DNA of 31,840 bases from Firmicutes bacterium UBA6418 (GCA_002439735.1 DJPG01000032.1:23766-55605); one strand, 5' to 3'; shown: positions 1 through 7,568, counted from the first letter of the stretch. The notes: generated by a model not told the origin, from the sequence alone. Numbers and translations are program-made.

Positions 1-801
1 TTGGGTGTCAGATTGGGTATCAGCTTGAGTGTCACGCTTGGCGTTATCTTGCATGCCGTACGGATCATACTGATAAATAGTTTCGCTTACCCGATCAGAC
101 GGTTCTTTTTCCTTCCTGAAAAGAGTCACCTTGAATCCATCGCCGAATTCTTCAAACAGCGGAGCCTGCAAACCATATTCCCGGCACCGGTTCCGGATCC
201 TCGGCAAGCCGGTCCCCCATGCCTCCGTCTCACAAGCATCCATTGCGATCTGTTTCATTTTTTTACATAGAGTCAATGCCTTTTCCTCATCATATTCGCG
301 GCCGATTTCCTGGAGCGTGTCGTACGATATGCTTTGACCTTCCAACTCCAATTCCTGCAGCTTTCTCGCGTCTGCAGGCCGGCTTGTCCCGTTGATCCGG
401 ATATAGGTACCGCTTTCTTTTCCCTTTTTTGCAAGGTAATACGGTCTGCATTTTCCCGGTGCAATATCAATTTCCAGAATGGTTTTGTTCTCCAGTGTTT
501 GTATGGAAATGTCAGGTTCGATCTGCGGCGTGCAGGCATCCGAGATCATATTCGATATGGAATCGGACAGTTTAAATGGACTTTGTTCTCCTATACCGCA
601 GACAACTCCGGTTTCATCTTCAATCCCGAGGATCACCTTACCTCCGGTACTGTTTGAAAAAGCAATCACATCTTTTAGGAATTTTTCGTGATTGCTTGGA
701 ATCTCACGTTTGAATTCTATGTTCTTGCTTTCTCCAAAATATGCTTTCCGAATCACTTCATCACCTACTTTCGATTTTTCGAAAATACCGCGTTTTTTCA
801 T
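1..801 (-). CDS. AlbA_2 / Schlafen-like DNA-binding protein, 3' end cut by window edge, internal segment missing
   Basis: This reading frame is open from ATG at 801 to the left edge (267 codons visible, no stop). GGGAGGG lies about 5 nt before the ATG. Residues 20-140 fit the AlbA_2 domain (FGESKNIEFKRE, then AFSNSTGGKVILGIED, then GTYIRINGTSRPA), found in putative transcriptional regulators related to the Schlafen AAA_4 group. At about residue 191 the chain jumps from KQIAMDACE directly to EAWGTGLPRI...FEEFGDGFKVTLFRKE. In full-length relatives that second segment lies near the end of an ATPase-like C-terminal domain, so roughly 100 or more residues seem to be missing in frame. The visible tail is a DTQ-type repeat (DTQADTQSDTQ). 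The domain call is firm. Whether the shortened protein works is unknown. Confidence 0.75.
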   Translation of the reverse strand, partial: MKKRGIFEKSKVGDEVIRKAYFGESKNIEFKREIPSNHEKFLKDVIAFSNSTGGKVILGIEDETGVVCGIGEQSPFKLSDSISNMISDACTPQIEPDISIQTLENKTILEIDIAPGKCRPYYLAKKGKESGTYIRINGTSRPADARKLQELELEGQSISYDTLQEIGREYDEEKALTLCKKMKQIAMDACETEAWGTGLPRIRNRCREYGLQAPLFEEFGDGFKVTLFRKEKEPSDRVSETIYQYDPYGMQDNAKRDTQADTQSDTQ

Positions 802-850
802 ATCCCTCCCGATACAATAAATTATATGCCATTTCAGCAAGGATCACCAG

Positions 851-886
851 AAAAAAATCCGGGGAAGTTCCTGTGAACTGCCCCGG
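851..886 (-). terminator. Rho-independent terminator after yqeY
   Basis: A GC-rich stem (CCGGGG at 859-864 pairing with CCCCGG at 881-886, extended inward by AGTTC/GAACT) is followed on the minus strand by seven T (complement of 851-857). It sits 18 bp past the yqeY stop. Confidence 0.85.
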
Positions 887-903
887 TATTTTATGGTTTC
901 CTA

Positions 904-1353
904 TTATTTTTTAAGAAATTCTTCTACCACTTTTTTTACCTGTCCGCCATCGGCAAGGCCTTTGACTTTGCCCATTACGGCGCCCATGAGTTTGCCCATG
1001 TTTTGCATGCCGCCCTCAATGTTCAGGTCGGCAGCGATCCCGGCAACTACTTCCCGCAGCTTTTCTTCGGAAAGCTGTTCCGGCAGGTACTTTTTCAGGA
1101 TATCGATTTCTGCTTTGTAGGATTCGGCTAAATCTGTTCTTCCGGCTTTTTCAAAATCAGCGAGGGCATCTTTTCTCATCTTTACCTGTTTGGATAAAAT
1201 TGCAACAATGCCATCATCGTCCAGTTCCTCCCGGTGGTCGACCTCATATTGCTTGATCGCCGCACGCGCGAAACTGATCGTATTTTTCGCTACTTCGTCG
1301 TGCGCTTTCATCGCATCTTTGAAGTCAGCCATTAATTTTTCTTTCAATGCCAT
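904..1353 (-). CDS. yqeY: YqeY family (GatB/YqeY domain) protein
   Basis: This 149-aa protein matches the usual YqeY length and pattern: N-terminal MALKEKLMADFKDAMKAHD, the central block VAILSKQVKMRKDALADFEKAGR, then YLPEQLSEEKL and a C-terminal NMGKLMGAVMGKVKG. The family shares the tail domain of the amidotransferase subunit GatB, which contacts tRNA. Its own cellular role is not settled. GAGGTG precedes the ATG by about 9 nt. It lies 72 bp downstream of rpsU on the same strand, which is the standard Firmicutes rpsU-yqeY pair, so both probably come from the promoter ahead of rpsU. A strong terminator follows. Confidence 0.92.
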   Translation of the reverse strand: MALKEKLMADFKDAMKAHDEVAKNTISFARAAIKQYEVDHREELDDDGIVAILSKQVKMRKDALADFEKAGRTDLAESYKAEIDILKKYLPEQLSEEKLREVVAGIAADLNIEGGMQNMGKLMGAVMGKVKGLADGGQVKKVVEEFLKK

Positions 1354-1425
1354 TTATCATTCACCTCGATTCACGAAAACCGCGCCCGGTCTTGTCACCG
1401 CAGGCAAGAAATGACTGTGAACGGA

Positions 1426-1605
1426 TTAGTATTTCTTAGCCTTTTTTCTAGCGGCTTCAGATTTTTTCTTTCTCTTTACGCTTGGTTTTTCGTAATGTTC
1501 TCTTTTTCTGAGTTCGCTCATAACGCCGTCTCTGGCGCAGGATCTCTTAAATCTCTTCAGAGCGGATTCCAAACTTTCGTTTTCTCTTACGATTACTTGT
1601 GCCAT
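1426..1605 (-). CDS. rpsU: 30S ribosomal protein S21
   Basis: The 59-aa product starts MAQVIVRENESLESALKRFKR and ends in a very basic tail (KRKKKSEAARKKAKKY), as expected for bacterial S21. S21 joins the 30S subunit near the anti-Shine-Dalgarno region. An in-frame extension 14 codons upstream exists, but the ATG at 1605 is preceded by AGGAGGTGA about 8 nt away, and the family begins with MA(E/Q)V, so this start is chosen. It is followed by yqeY. Confidence 0.96.
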   Translation of the reverse strand: MAQVIVRENESLESALKRFKRSCARDGVMSELRKREHYEKPSVKRKKKSEAARKKAKKY

Positions 1606-1686
1606 GTTCCGATTCACCTCCTGACTTCTATGAAATAGTTCAGCCATGAACAGATTTTATGACATTTCGCATGTCAAACCGAAACT

Positions 1687-1715
1687 ATTATACACTTTTT
1701 TCTTTCGCTCCGCAA
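1687..1715 (-). promoter_or_regulatory. Candidate sigma-A promoter for rpsU-yqeY
   Basis: On the minus strand, a perfect TATAAT (complement of 1687-1692) lies 17 nt downstream of a weak -35 TTGCGG (complement of 1710-1715). It is about 80 bp upstream of the rpsU start codon. Confidence 0.6.
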
Positions 1716-1743
1716 GTTTTTTTGTAATTTTTTTCTGGCAATG

Positions 1744-1767
1744 TTTTCGCGGTCGTTTTCGCGGTCG
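1744..1767. repeat. Tandem duplication of a 12-bp unit
   Basis: TTTTCGCGGTCG occurs twice back to back in the spacer between rpsU and the decayed gene. It is probably a slippage duplication. No function is evident. Confidence 0.6.
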
Positions 1768-1829
1768 TTTTTTGCCGGATTCCCAGAGAAATTTTCTCGC
1801 AGATGGCGCAGCTTACTCTGCGAACAATG

Positions 1830-2278
1830 TTAGCCGATTCCGAGCAGCATCGCTTTCAGCTGTGCCTCCATGACCGCTAAATTAAGGAAACCGTTTTCAT
1901 CTTCATAGGTTACGATCAGGTTTTTCCAGGGAATAATGCCGACGCTCTCATAAAGCTCCATTTTCCATTTATGATGCTTCATATATTCCGCATTTCCGGT
2001 CAGTCCGCAATGCTCGATATAGACAAGCTGTTTAGGTATATTGCAGGTAAAATCCGGAGCAATCGTAAACTTCCCGATCTTCATGGTCTGTTCGTATCAA
2101 AACGGGATCTGCATCTCATATAGCCGCGCTCCTTTTTGTATTGCTGCATGACCGGTTTTCCATTCTTTTGCACCAGTAAAAGCTGTCCGTCCGGCGCAGC
2201 GGCTAATTCTGCGGTCAAACTCCTTTGTCTCTTTTGCATCGTCCTTAAAATTTCTTCCAGTATGATTTTGTTTTTCAC
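1830..2278 (-). pseudogene. Remnant of a nuclease-like (PD-(D/E)XK-type) accessory gene
   Basis: Two overlapping pieces read as one broken gene. The upstream piece (2278-2081, GTG start, AAAGGAG about 7 nt before) encodes a 65-aa head with EEILRTMQKRQRSLTAELAAAPDGQLLLVQKNGKPV. The second (2084-1830) encodes APDF...VYIEHCGLTGNAEYMKHHKWKMELYESVGIIPWKNLIVTYEDENG, like the C-terminal part of clostridial proteins with a restriction-endonuclease-like fold. Before that ATG its frame continues backward as LYEMQIPF, a TGA stop, then YEQT. This looks like a CGA-to-TGA nonsense change plus a deletion junction at about 2126-2131 that removed the middle of the gene and shifted the frame. The family call rests on remembered pattern only. 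Confidence 0.55.
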
Positions 2279-2378
2279 CCTGCGATGCTCCTTTCTGTTA
2301 TGACGATCATGGAAATCCGCTTTTCAGCGATATTCACGTTGATCATGGCGCTCACGTCAAGCAGTTCTTGGTGCCATA

Positions 2379-2560
2379 GTACATAAATTCTCGTGTTTTA
2401 CAAATTTGTGTACCGGTTTTACGGTTTTTTCGTACACAAATTACTGCCTAAGGAACAGTTTGTGTACTCACTCCCTTTGTTTCGTACATAAATTGTTCCA
2501 AAAAAACTTCTCCGTGTACGAAATCGTACACAAATTAATGTTTTAAACCGATTTGTGTAC
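2379..2560. repeat. Array of four inverted-repeat units built on GTACACAAATT
   Basis: Four units of 35-36 bp each consist of GTAC(A/T... )AAATT-like left arm, about 13 variable bases and the inverted arm AATTTGTGTAC. They lie at 2379-2413, 2432-2467, 2484-2519 and 2526-2560, separated by 18, 16 and 6 bp. The left arms read GTACATAAATT or GTACACAAATT. The right arms are AATTTGTGTAC, AGTTTGTGTAC, a degenerate copy keeping only GTGTAC, and GATTTGTGTAC. Arms are conserved while spacers differ, which fits protein binding sites or mobile-element end repeats rather than simple duplication. Confidence 0.7.
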
Positions 2561-2732
2561 TCATTTACCGGATATGTAAACAGATCACGTTTTAATTTTA
2601 TCAGAAATATACATTTTTGTAAATATTTTCTATTCAACGCTTTTCGACTCCTTTCGCGTTTTTTATTCTGCTTTCACTGCAGGCATTTCTTGATCAGTTC
2701 TTTTATTGCAGACGCAAAAGTTTTGCTATACC

Positions 2733-2769
2733 AAAAAACTGCTGAAATCCTCTCGATTTCAACAGTTTT
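2733..2769 (-). terminator. Probable terminator downstream of the PHP gene
   Basis: A near-perfect hairpin (AAAACTGCTGAAATC / GATTTCAACAGTTTT, loop about 5 nt) is followed on the minus strand by a run of six T (complement of 2733-2738). It lies 88 bp past the end of the PHP-domain gene. Confidence 0.7.
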
Positions 2770-2856
2770 CTTTGTCTTATCTGATACACGTTATACATGG
2801 TGCGCGCTCGGCATGTTCAGCGCGTTCGTATCGATCCGCTGCCATGCTCGTCCGCT

Positions 2857-3765
2857 TCACCGTTCCGCGGCCGCGTGTTTCAGTTTGTGCATTCGGTATT
2901 TGCGGTACGGCGCGAACAAAAATCCAAGTCCGCGGTTATAGACTTTGAAACCCCAAACACTGTAAAAGGCATCCTTCATTTCCGCTTTGCGCGTATGGCT
3001 GCGTACCTGTCCGCCCCACTGCACGATCTGTCCCTCGCGGATCGCGGCGATCAGATCGTTGTTGCAGGTGATCTCGCGGTCAAAGAGCGTATAGGCCATC
3101 CCTACATAGGCTTCGTTATGCGCATCCGAACCGCCGGTGCAGGGTTTGCCGAGCTTGCTCGCAAGCGCGCTGGCCAGGCGGTTGGATTCTTCCCTTTCGC
3201 AGGTGTTGAAGCCCTCGATAAAATCCACCTGTTGCAGGATCTCCGGCTTGCTTTTAATCTTTTTGAAAAACATGGCGCTGGAACTTCGCTGTCCGAACGG
3301 ATGAGCCGGTCCCAAAACTCCGCCGAACCGGTGTACCAGATAGATCAGCTTTTCCACCGACATACCGCGGATCTGCAAGATCCGCAACCGGATGTGATCC
3401 GGCATGATGACGATAAAATGTCCGGCGTCCTTGGTATCATACTCGATCCCGGCCAGAACGCAAAAGTCTTTTTTTGTCTCTTGCGCCGCATCGCCATGCG
3501 TTTCTTTTTTGAAGGTCTGTGTATCGCTTCTCAGCAGGCTTTCCTTGTGCAGGGTTTTTTCGATCTGTTCCTCCAGATATTCGATATTCCAAAATGACTT
3601 GCCGTGCTTGCGCATCCACTTGTGATATCCTTTATAAGAATCGTGGTCGGTGATCAGCATTCCATCGAATCCTTGAGCTGAAAGCAGCTCGATATATCTT
3701 TCCACGCTGACACTCGCGTCGATGGAGCCCGCTTTGGTGTGACAGTGCATATCAAATTTCATCAT
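2857..3765 (-). CDS. PHP-domain metal-dependent phosphoesterase
   Basis: The 302-aa product carries the PHP metal-binding set in order: DMHCH (His7, His9), TDHD (Asp40-Asp42), GIEYD (Glu108), the AHPFG histidine (His155) and GSDAH (Asp214, His216). Stand-alone PHP proteins of this type (YciV/TrpH-like) hydrolyse phosphoester bonds in nucleotides or nucleic acids. The exact substrate cannot be read here. A charged insertion of about 30 residues (70-100) precedes Glu108. The C-terminal 50 residues are basic and aromatic-rich (FLFAPYRKYRMHKLKH). There is no strong ribosome binding site before the MM start. The next upstream gene (HIT) ends about 100 bp away, so it may have its own promoter. Confidence 0.85.
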   Translation of the reverse strand: MMKFDMHCHTKAGSIDASVSVERYIELLSAQGFDGMLITDHDSYKGYHKWMRKHGKSFWNIEYLEEQIEKTLHKESLLRSDTQTFKKETHGDAAQETKKDFCVLAGIEYDTKDAGHFIVIMPDHIRLRILQIRGMSVEKLIYLVHRFGGVLGPAHPFGQRSSSAMFFKKIKSKPEILQQVDFIEGFNTCEREESNRLASALASKLGKPCTGGSDAHNEAYVGMAYTLFDREITCNNDLIAAIREGQIVQWGGQVRSHTRKAEMKDAFYSVWGFKVYNRGLGFLFAPYRKYRMHKLKHAAAER

Positions 3766-3865
3766 ATTTCTATATTACCACATCCTCACAAAAGCGGCTC
3801 AGTTTTTTTGTGATTTCCTGCAATTTTTTTGGTGACGAATTTGTGACGACTTTTAGCATCTTGGG

Positions 3866-4222
3866 CTACAGTTCCTGTTTCGGAAACGGCGGCCAGCCCA
3901 TCGGCTGCTTGCCAAGCACATGGAAATGCAGATGCTTAACCGTCTGGAACGCATCATCGCCGTTGTTGCTGACAACGCGGTAACCGTTTTCCAGTCCAAG
4001 ATCACGCGCGATGTCCTTGATCTTGCACATCAGATAGCCCAGCAGCTCCTGATCCTCGTCCGTGGTCGCGTCCAGCGACGCGATGTGCTTTTTGGGGATC
4101 ACCAGGACATGCACCGGTGCTTGCGGATCCAGGTCGTGGAACGCGATGATCTTGTCATCTTCGTATGCAATATTGGATGGAATTTCATGGTTTGCAATCA
4201 TGCAGAATACACAGTCGCTCAT
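3866..4222 (-). CDS. HIT family (histidine triad) nucleotide-binding protein
   Basis: This 118-aa protein has the HINT layout: CVFC (Cys4, Cys7) near the N-terminus, PVHVLVIPKKH in the core and the triad HLHFHVL (His97, His99, His101), which binds and hydrolyses purine nucleotide phosphoramidates. The length is typical for the family. Its ATG overlaps the TGA of mtaB as ATGA (4219-4222), and AAAGGAG lies just upstream inside mtaB. The two are therefore translationally coupled in one operon. Confidence 0.93.
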   Translation of the reverse strand: MSDCVFCMIANHEIPSNIAYEDDKIIAFHDLDPQAPVHVLVIPKKHIASLDATTDEDQELLGYLMCKIKDIARDLGLENGYRVVSNNGDDAFQTVKHLHFHVLGKQPMGWPPFPKQEL

Positions 4223-5559
4223 GGTAAAATTTCTCCTTTCACTCCGTCTTGATATAATTCCAAAAGTTTAACTTTTTTGAAACAGTTTAAGTCTTCGGCG
4301 CTTCCGTAAGCGTAAACCTTGACATAATTCTCGGTATAACCGCAGAGGAGACCTTCGTCATCCGCAGCTTCTTCAAACAGCACGGTCCGCACCTCGCCGA
4401 TACTTTCGCCCAGGAAAATCCGCGCGGCACGCTCCCCGGCTGCGATGAGCGCAGTCACGCGTTCATTTTTGATCTCTCCCGACACCTGATTATTCATCTT
4501 ACAGGCAGCCGTTCCCTCCCGTTTGGAGTATTTAAAGGCGTGAACCTTGAGAAATCCCGCTTCCTCCACGATACGCAAGCTGTCCGCAAAGTCCGCGTCG
4601 GTCTCGCCCGGAAATCCGCAGATGATGTCGGTCGTAATGCCGTAATGCGGATCATGCGCCTTGAGTACCCGCACGATATCCAGATATTCTTCCCGCGTGT
4701 AGCGGCGGTTCATCGCCTGCAGGACTGCGTCGCTGCCGCTCTGGATCGAAAGATGCAGATGCGGGCAGAGCTTCGGATAAGCCAGCAGGTGTTTGACGTA
4801 ATCGGCGTTGACCACGGTCGGCTCCAGCGAACTTAATCGGATGCGGAAGTCTCCGTCCAGCGCGTTCAGTCTGCGGATGATGATCTCAATGCCGCGCATG
4901 CCGGCAGCCCGTTCTTCCTCCGAAAGCGGGTATGAGAAATTTTCCTCCGTGCCGTAGAGCGCCGTATTGATGCCGGTCAGCACCAGCTCCTTGAACCCGT
5001 GTGAAAGGAGCGTGTGAGCTTCCTGTACGATCTCCTGCGGATCACGGCTGCGCACCTGTCCGCGCGCAAAGGGGATCAGACAATAGGAGCAGAAGCGGTC
5101 GCAGCCCTCCTGTATCTTGATGTAGGCTCTGGTTCGGGAATCCATGGACGTGATGATGCCTTTGTCATGATAGGATGTCAGCGCGTCGTACTCCAGGATA
5201 TGAGTCTGCTTGCTGTGGTCTTGCAGATACTCGCCGACGTACTGCACCAGATGGTTCTTTTCGCCGGTCCCGGCAACGATATCCACCTCGGGCAGCGCCG
5301 CGACTTCCTCCGGTTGGACCTGCGCGTAGCAGCCGGTCACGGCGATCACGGCCTGCGGGCATTGTTTTTTCATGCGGCGGATATACTGCCGCGATTTGCG
5401 ATCCGCGAGGTTCGTCACCGTGCAGGTGTTGATGATGTAAACGTCTGCCGGGTCTTCTTCGCCAGTGATCTCGTATCCGGCGCTGCGAAACTGTTCTTTC
5501 ATCGCTTCGGTTTCGTATTGGTTGACCTTGCAGCCTAATGTATGAAATGCAGCCTTCAT
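4219..5559 (-). CDS. mtaB: tRNA (N6-threonylcarbamoyladenosine(37)-C2)-methylthiotransferase
   Basis: This radical-SAM methylthiotransferase turns t6A37 into ms2t6A37 in tRNAs reading ANN codons. The N-terminal domain opens KAAFHTLGCKVNQYETE and supplies three cysteines for one iron-sulphur cluster (Cys10, Cys46, Cys77). The radical-SAM loop is GCDRFCSYC (Cys153, Cys157, Cys160), followed by LIPFARG. HTLGCKVNQYE separates MtaB from MiaB and RimO. A 16-codon in-frame extension exists, but GAGGGAGGG sits directly before the ATG at 5559 and the family starts here, giving 446 aa. The HIT gene overlaps its stop. Confidence 0.94.
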   Translation of the reverse strand: MKAAFHTLGCKVNQYETEAMKEQFRSAGYEITGEEDPADVYIINTCTVTNLADRKSRQYIRRMKKQCPQAVIAVTGCYAQVQPEEVAALPEVDIVAGTGEKNHLVQYVGEYLQDHSKQTHILEYDALTSYHDKGIITSMDSRTRAYIKIQEGCDRFCSYCLIPFARGQVRSRDPQEIVQEAHTLLSHGFKELVLTGINTALYGTEENFSYPLSEEERAAGMRGIEIIIRRLNALDGDFRIRLSSLEPTVVNADYVKHLLAYPKLCPHLHLSIQSGSDAVLQAMNRRYTREEYLDIVRVLKAHDPHYGITTDIICGFPGETDADFADSLRIVEEAGFLKVHAFKYSKREGTAACKMNNQVSGEIKNERVTALIAAGERAARIFLGESIGEVRTVLFEEAADDEGLLCGYTENYVKVYAYGSAEDLNCFKKVKLLELYQDGVKGEILP

Positions 5560-5768
5560 CGGGCCCTCCCTCTTACTTGTTTGCGGGTGCAGCTTGTTCC
5601 GCAACAATTTATTTTACCACAAAATCCGACGCGTTGAAAGAGCCGGGGCTTCTTTTTTTTATGCCTGCCGCATAAATTTAGAAAGCATGGCCGCCGCTGC
5701 CCGCAGGTTTCGCCACTGCGGTTCGGAGCGGAATAGTCCACGGCAGCGGCGGCGGAATGGAGAGGTCT

Positions 5769-6713
5769 ATGAAAAAAAACAAATTAGATTATCTTCTGCT
5801 GGTCTTTTTAGCTTTGCTGATGGCTGCGGGAGTTTTTTCTTATGTGCAGGTCTGCCGGAGCGCGGCGGCTGCCTTATCGTCGTCCGCGCCGGTGTCCGCG
5901 GCGCAGTCTGCCGCGGTCCCGACAGACAGCCGGGAGTCGCTCGGCATCCCGATCCTCATGTACCACGGCATTACCGAAAGCAGCGCGAAAGAAAATGACT
6001 ATTTCATCTTGGTCGATCGCCTGGAAAGTGATCTGAAATGGCTGCGCAGCAACGGCTATACCTCGATCCTGCCGTCGCAGCTGATCGCTTACGCGGTGAA
6101 CGGCGCCAAGCTTCCCGCGAAGCCGGTGATCCTGAGCTTTGATGACGGTTACTGCAACAATTATACCTATGCGTTTCCCTTGCTGCAGAAATACCAAGCC
6201 AAGGCTGTGATCGCGCTGATCGGCGCGGACTCGGAGCGCAGTTCCGACGATATCTACCGTGTACCTGCCGCCTGCACCCTTTCCTGGGGTGAAGCCGCGC
6301 TGATGAGCAAGTCCGGTCTCGTGGAATTCGCCAGCCACACTTACGACCTGCATCACATTGAGAACGGCCGCAAGGGCGCGGACCGCAAAAAAGGGGAATC
6401 CCTTGAGGACTACACGCGCGTCCTGACCGAAGACCTGCAAAAAAATCAAGCGGCGATCGAGGCGGCGATCGGCAAAGCGCCGCAGGTATTTGCCTGGCCT
6501 TATGGGGCCTACCCCGCGGACCGGAGCGCCGATCCGATCCTCAAAGACATCGGGATCGCGGCCACGTTCACCTCCTATCAGCGGATTTCGGAAGTCCGAC
6601 GCGGCGACGCGGATTCGCTTTACGGGCTCGGCCGTTACCTGCGGACTCCCTCGTTTCGCATCGAAACGATCGCCGAAGACGCGGGTGCATTTTCAGAATT
6701 TGAAAACTCCTGA
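5769..6713 (+). CDS. Membrane-anchored or secreted polysaccharide deacetylase (NodB/CE4 family)
   Basis: The 314-aa protein begins with a basic stretch (MKKNKLDY) and one hydrophobic segment (residues 9-27), then a Ser/Ala-rich linker. The catalytic domain has PILMYHGI (62-68), motif 1 SFDDGY (123-128), motif 2 SHTYDLH (189-195) and motif 3 WPYGAY. The HTYDLH form resembles the PgaB/IcaB-like branch, which removes acetyl groups from exported amino sugars. Cell-wall glycan or exopolysaccharide is the likely substrate. GGAGAGG precedes the ATG at 5769 by 3-5 nt, better than the ATG 12 nt earlier, which has no such site. It diverges from mtaB. Confidence 0.88.
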   Translation: MKKNKLDYLLLVFLALLMAAGVFSYVQVCRSAAAALSSSAPVSAAQSAAVPTDSRESLGIPILMYHGITESSAKENDYFILVDRLESDLKWLRSNGYTSILPSQLIAYAVNGAKLPAKPVILSFDDGYCNNYTYAFPLLQKYQAKAVIALIGADSERSSDDIYRVPAACTLSWGEAALMSKSGLVEFASHTYDLHHIENGRKGADRKKGESLEDYTRVLTEDLQKNQAAIEAAIGKAPQVFAWPYGAYPADRSADPILKDIGIAATFTSYQRISEVRRGDADSLYGLGRYLRTPSFRIETIAEDAGAFSEFENS

Positions 6714-6735
6714 AAGTTTTCTCTTTTATTTTCTG
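6702..6735 (+). terminator. Weak terminator at the end of the deacetylase gene
   Basis: A small stem GAAAACT/AGTTTTC with a short loop overlaps the stop codon and is followed by a T-rich tract. The stem is AT-rich, so termination is probably partial. Confidence 0.4.
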
Positions 6736-6817
6736 CTTTTTTCTGTTAAAATATGAAATGAGGCATCGATCCATATGATCCTGTTTCGTATCAGAGACAA
6801 GTGAGGGGGATATCAGC

Positions 6818-7009
6818 ATGAAAATGAATCCAAAAAAACAAGGAAAAAATAGACCGGCAAAAAATCGCGATGCGGTGGAAGTCAGCGTCACGGTTGACGT
6901 TTCTAAAATTGTAAGGAACGCAGCGATCGCCGGTGTCTTTATCGTCGGTATTGTTTTCGGATGCAGCACCTACCGCAAGATGCTGGAATGGCAGAAAGAT
7001 GACAAGTAG
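6818..7009 (+). CDS. Small single-pass membrane protein, hypothetical
   Basis: This is a 63-aa product with a strong ribosome binding site (GAGGGGG, about 8 nt before the ATG). Residues 1-18 are very basic (MKMNPKKQGKNRPAKNRD). Residues 31-50 (IVRNAAIAGVFIVGIVFGC) form one membrane helix ending in a cysteine, and a short charged tail follows. It ends 12 bp before the DtxR-type regulator on the same strand, so the two are very likely cotranscribed. I do not recognise a family. It is not a lipoprotein in the usual sense because the cysteine comes after, not at the start of, the processed region. Confidence 0.65.
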   Translation: MKMNPKKQGKNRPAKNRDAVEVSVTVDVSKIVRNAAIAGVFIVGIVFGCSTYRKMLEWQKDDK

Positions 7010-7021
7010 GGAGGCTCGTGT

Positions 7022-7423
7022 ATGAAACTGCAAGAATCCGGTGAAATGTATTTAGAGACGATTTATATTCTGTCGAAAGAGATGTCTGCTGTCCGCTCGA
7101 TCGACGTCGGGGAATATATGGGTTTCAGTAAACCAAGCGTCAGCAGAGCCGTCGGTCTGTTAAAAGAAAACGGCTACATCACCGTGGATGACGGCGGGCA
7201 TCTGCATCTGACCGACAGCGGCCGCGAAATTGCAGCGAAAATCTACGAGCGGCATACCGTGCTCTCCGCAGTCCTAACGCACATCGGCGTGGACGCCAAG
7301 GTTGCGGCGGAAGACGCCTGCAAGATTGAGCACGATATCAGTGATGAAACCTTTGCCGCCATTAAGCGTTATGTCAAGGCGCATCGGGATGAAAAAGAAG
7401 GCGCAGAGACCGAATTCCGATAA
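7022..7423 (+). CDS. DtxR/MntR family metal-dependent transcriptional regulator
   Basis: The 133-aa protein has an N-terminal winged helix (KLQESGEMYLETIYILSKE...VGEYMGFSKPSVSRAVGLLKENGYI) and the dimerisation and metal region (LTDSGREIAAKIYERHTVL...AAEDACKIEHDISDETF). This is the compact two-domain form, like MntR, without a C-terminal SH3 domain. Such regulators repress metal uptake genes when Fe2+ or Mn2+ is plentiful. GGGAGG lies about 7 nt before the ATG. No metal transporter is adjacent, so its targets lie elsewhere. It is cotranscribed with the small membrane protein before it. Confidence 0.88.
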   Translation: MKLQESGEMYLETIYILSKEMSAVRSIDVGEYMGFSKPSVSRAVGLLKENGYITVDDGGHLHLTDSGREIAAKIYERHTVLSAVLTHIGVDAKVAAEDACKIEHDISDETFAAIKRYVKAHRDEKEGAETEFR

Positions 7424-7458
7424 ATAGCTGCCTGTCCGTTTTCATCGAGGCACACTCG

Positions 7459-7500
7459 CAGAATGCCTGCTCTTTGATCGATCAAAGAGCAGGCATTCTG
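7459..7500. terminator. 42-bp perfect palindrome, probable bidirectional terminator
   Basis: Two 21-bp arms, starting CAGAATGCCTGCTC, are exact reverse complements with no spacer. It lies between the converging dtxR-type (+) and blaI-type (-) genes. On the plus strand a T-rich tract (TTCTTTTCTGTTTTT) follows. On the minus strand there is no immediate T-run. Confidence 0.65.
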
Positions 7501-7568
7501 CACATTCTTTTCTGTTTTTGCGGACACTTGTCACACTTGTCGGTTTTCACCGTCTTGATCGCCAGATT

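Larger units (their letters stand above)
2279..2856. other. 578-bp stretch without a confident gene
   Basis: This segment holds the inverted-repeat array (2379-2560), an AT-rich tract and the terminator at 2733-2769. Short open frames occur on both strands, but none has a start with a ribosome binding site or a recognisable family. A 38-codon minus-strand frame ending at the GTGA overlap with the decayed gene may be the tail of another lost gene. Confidence 0.6.

Noticed and set aside
2276..2395. 38-codon minus-strand frame (RIYVLWHQELLDVSAMINVNIA...) ending at the GTGA overlap with the decayed gene
   Set aside because: It could be the tail of another lost gene, but it has no start with a ribosome binding site at its head and no family I recognise.
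2419..2637. 72-codon minus-strand frame containing repeated EYTN
   Set aside because: The repeats in the peptide simply reflect the inverted-repeat array in the DNA. There is no ribosome binding site or family.
2797..3597. 266-codon plus-strand frame
   Set aside because: It is the shadow of the PHP-domain gene, whose metal-binding motifs on the minus strand are unmistakable.
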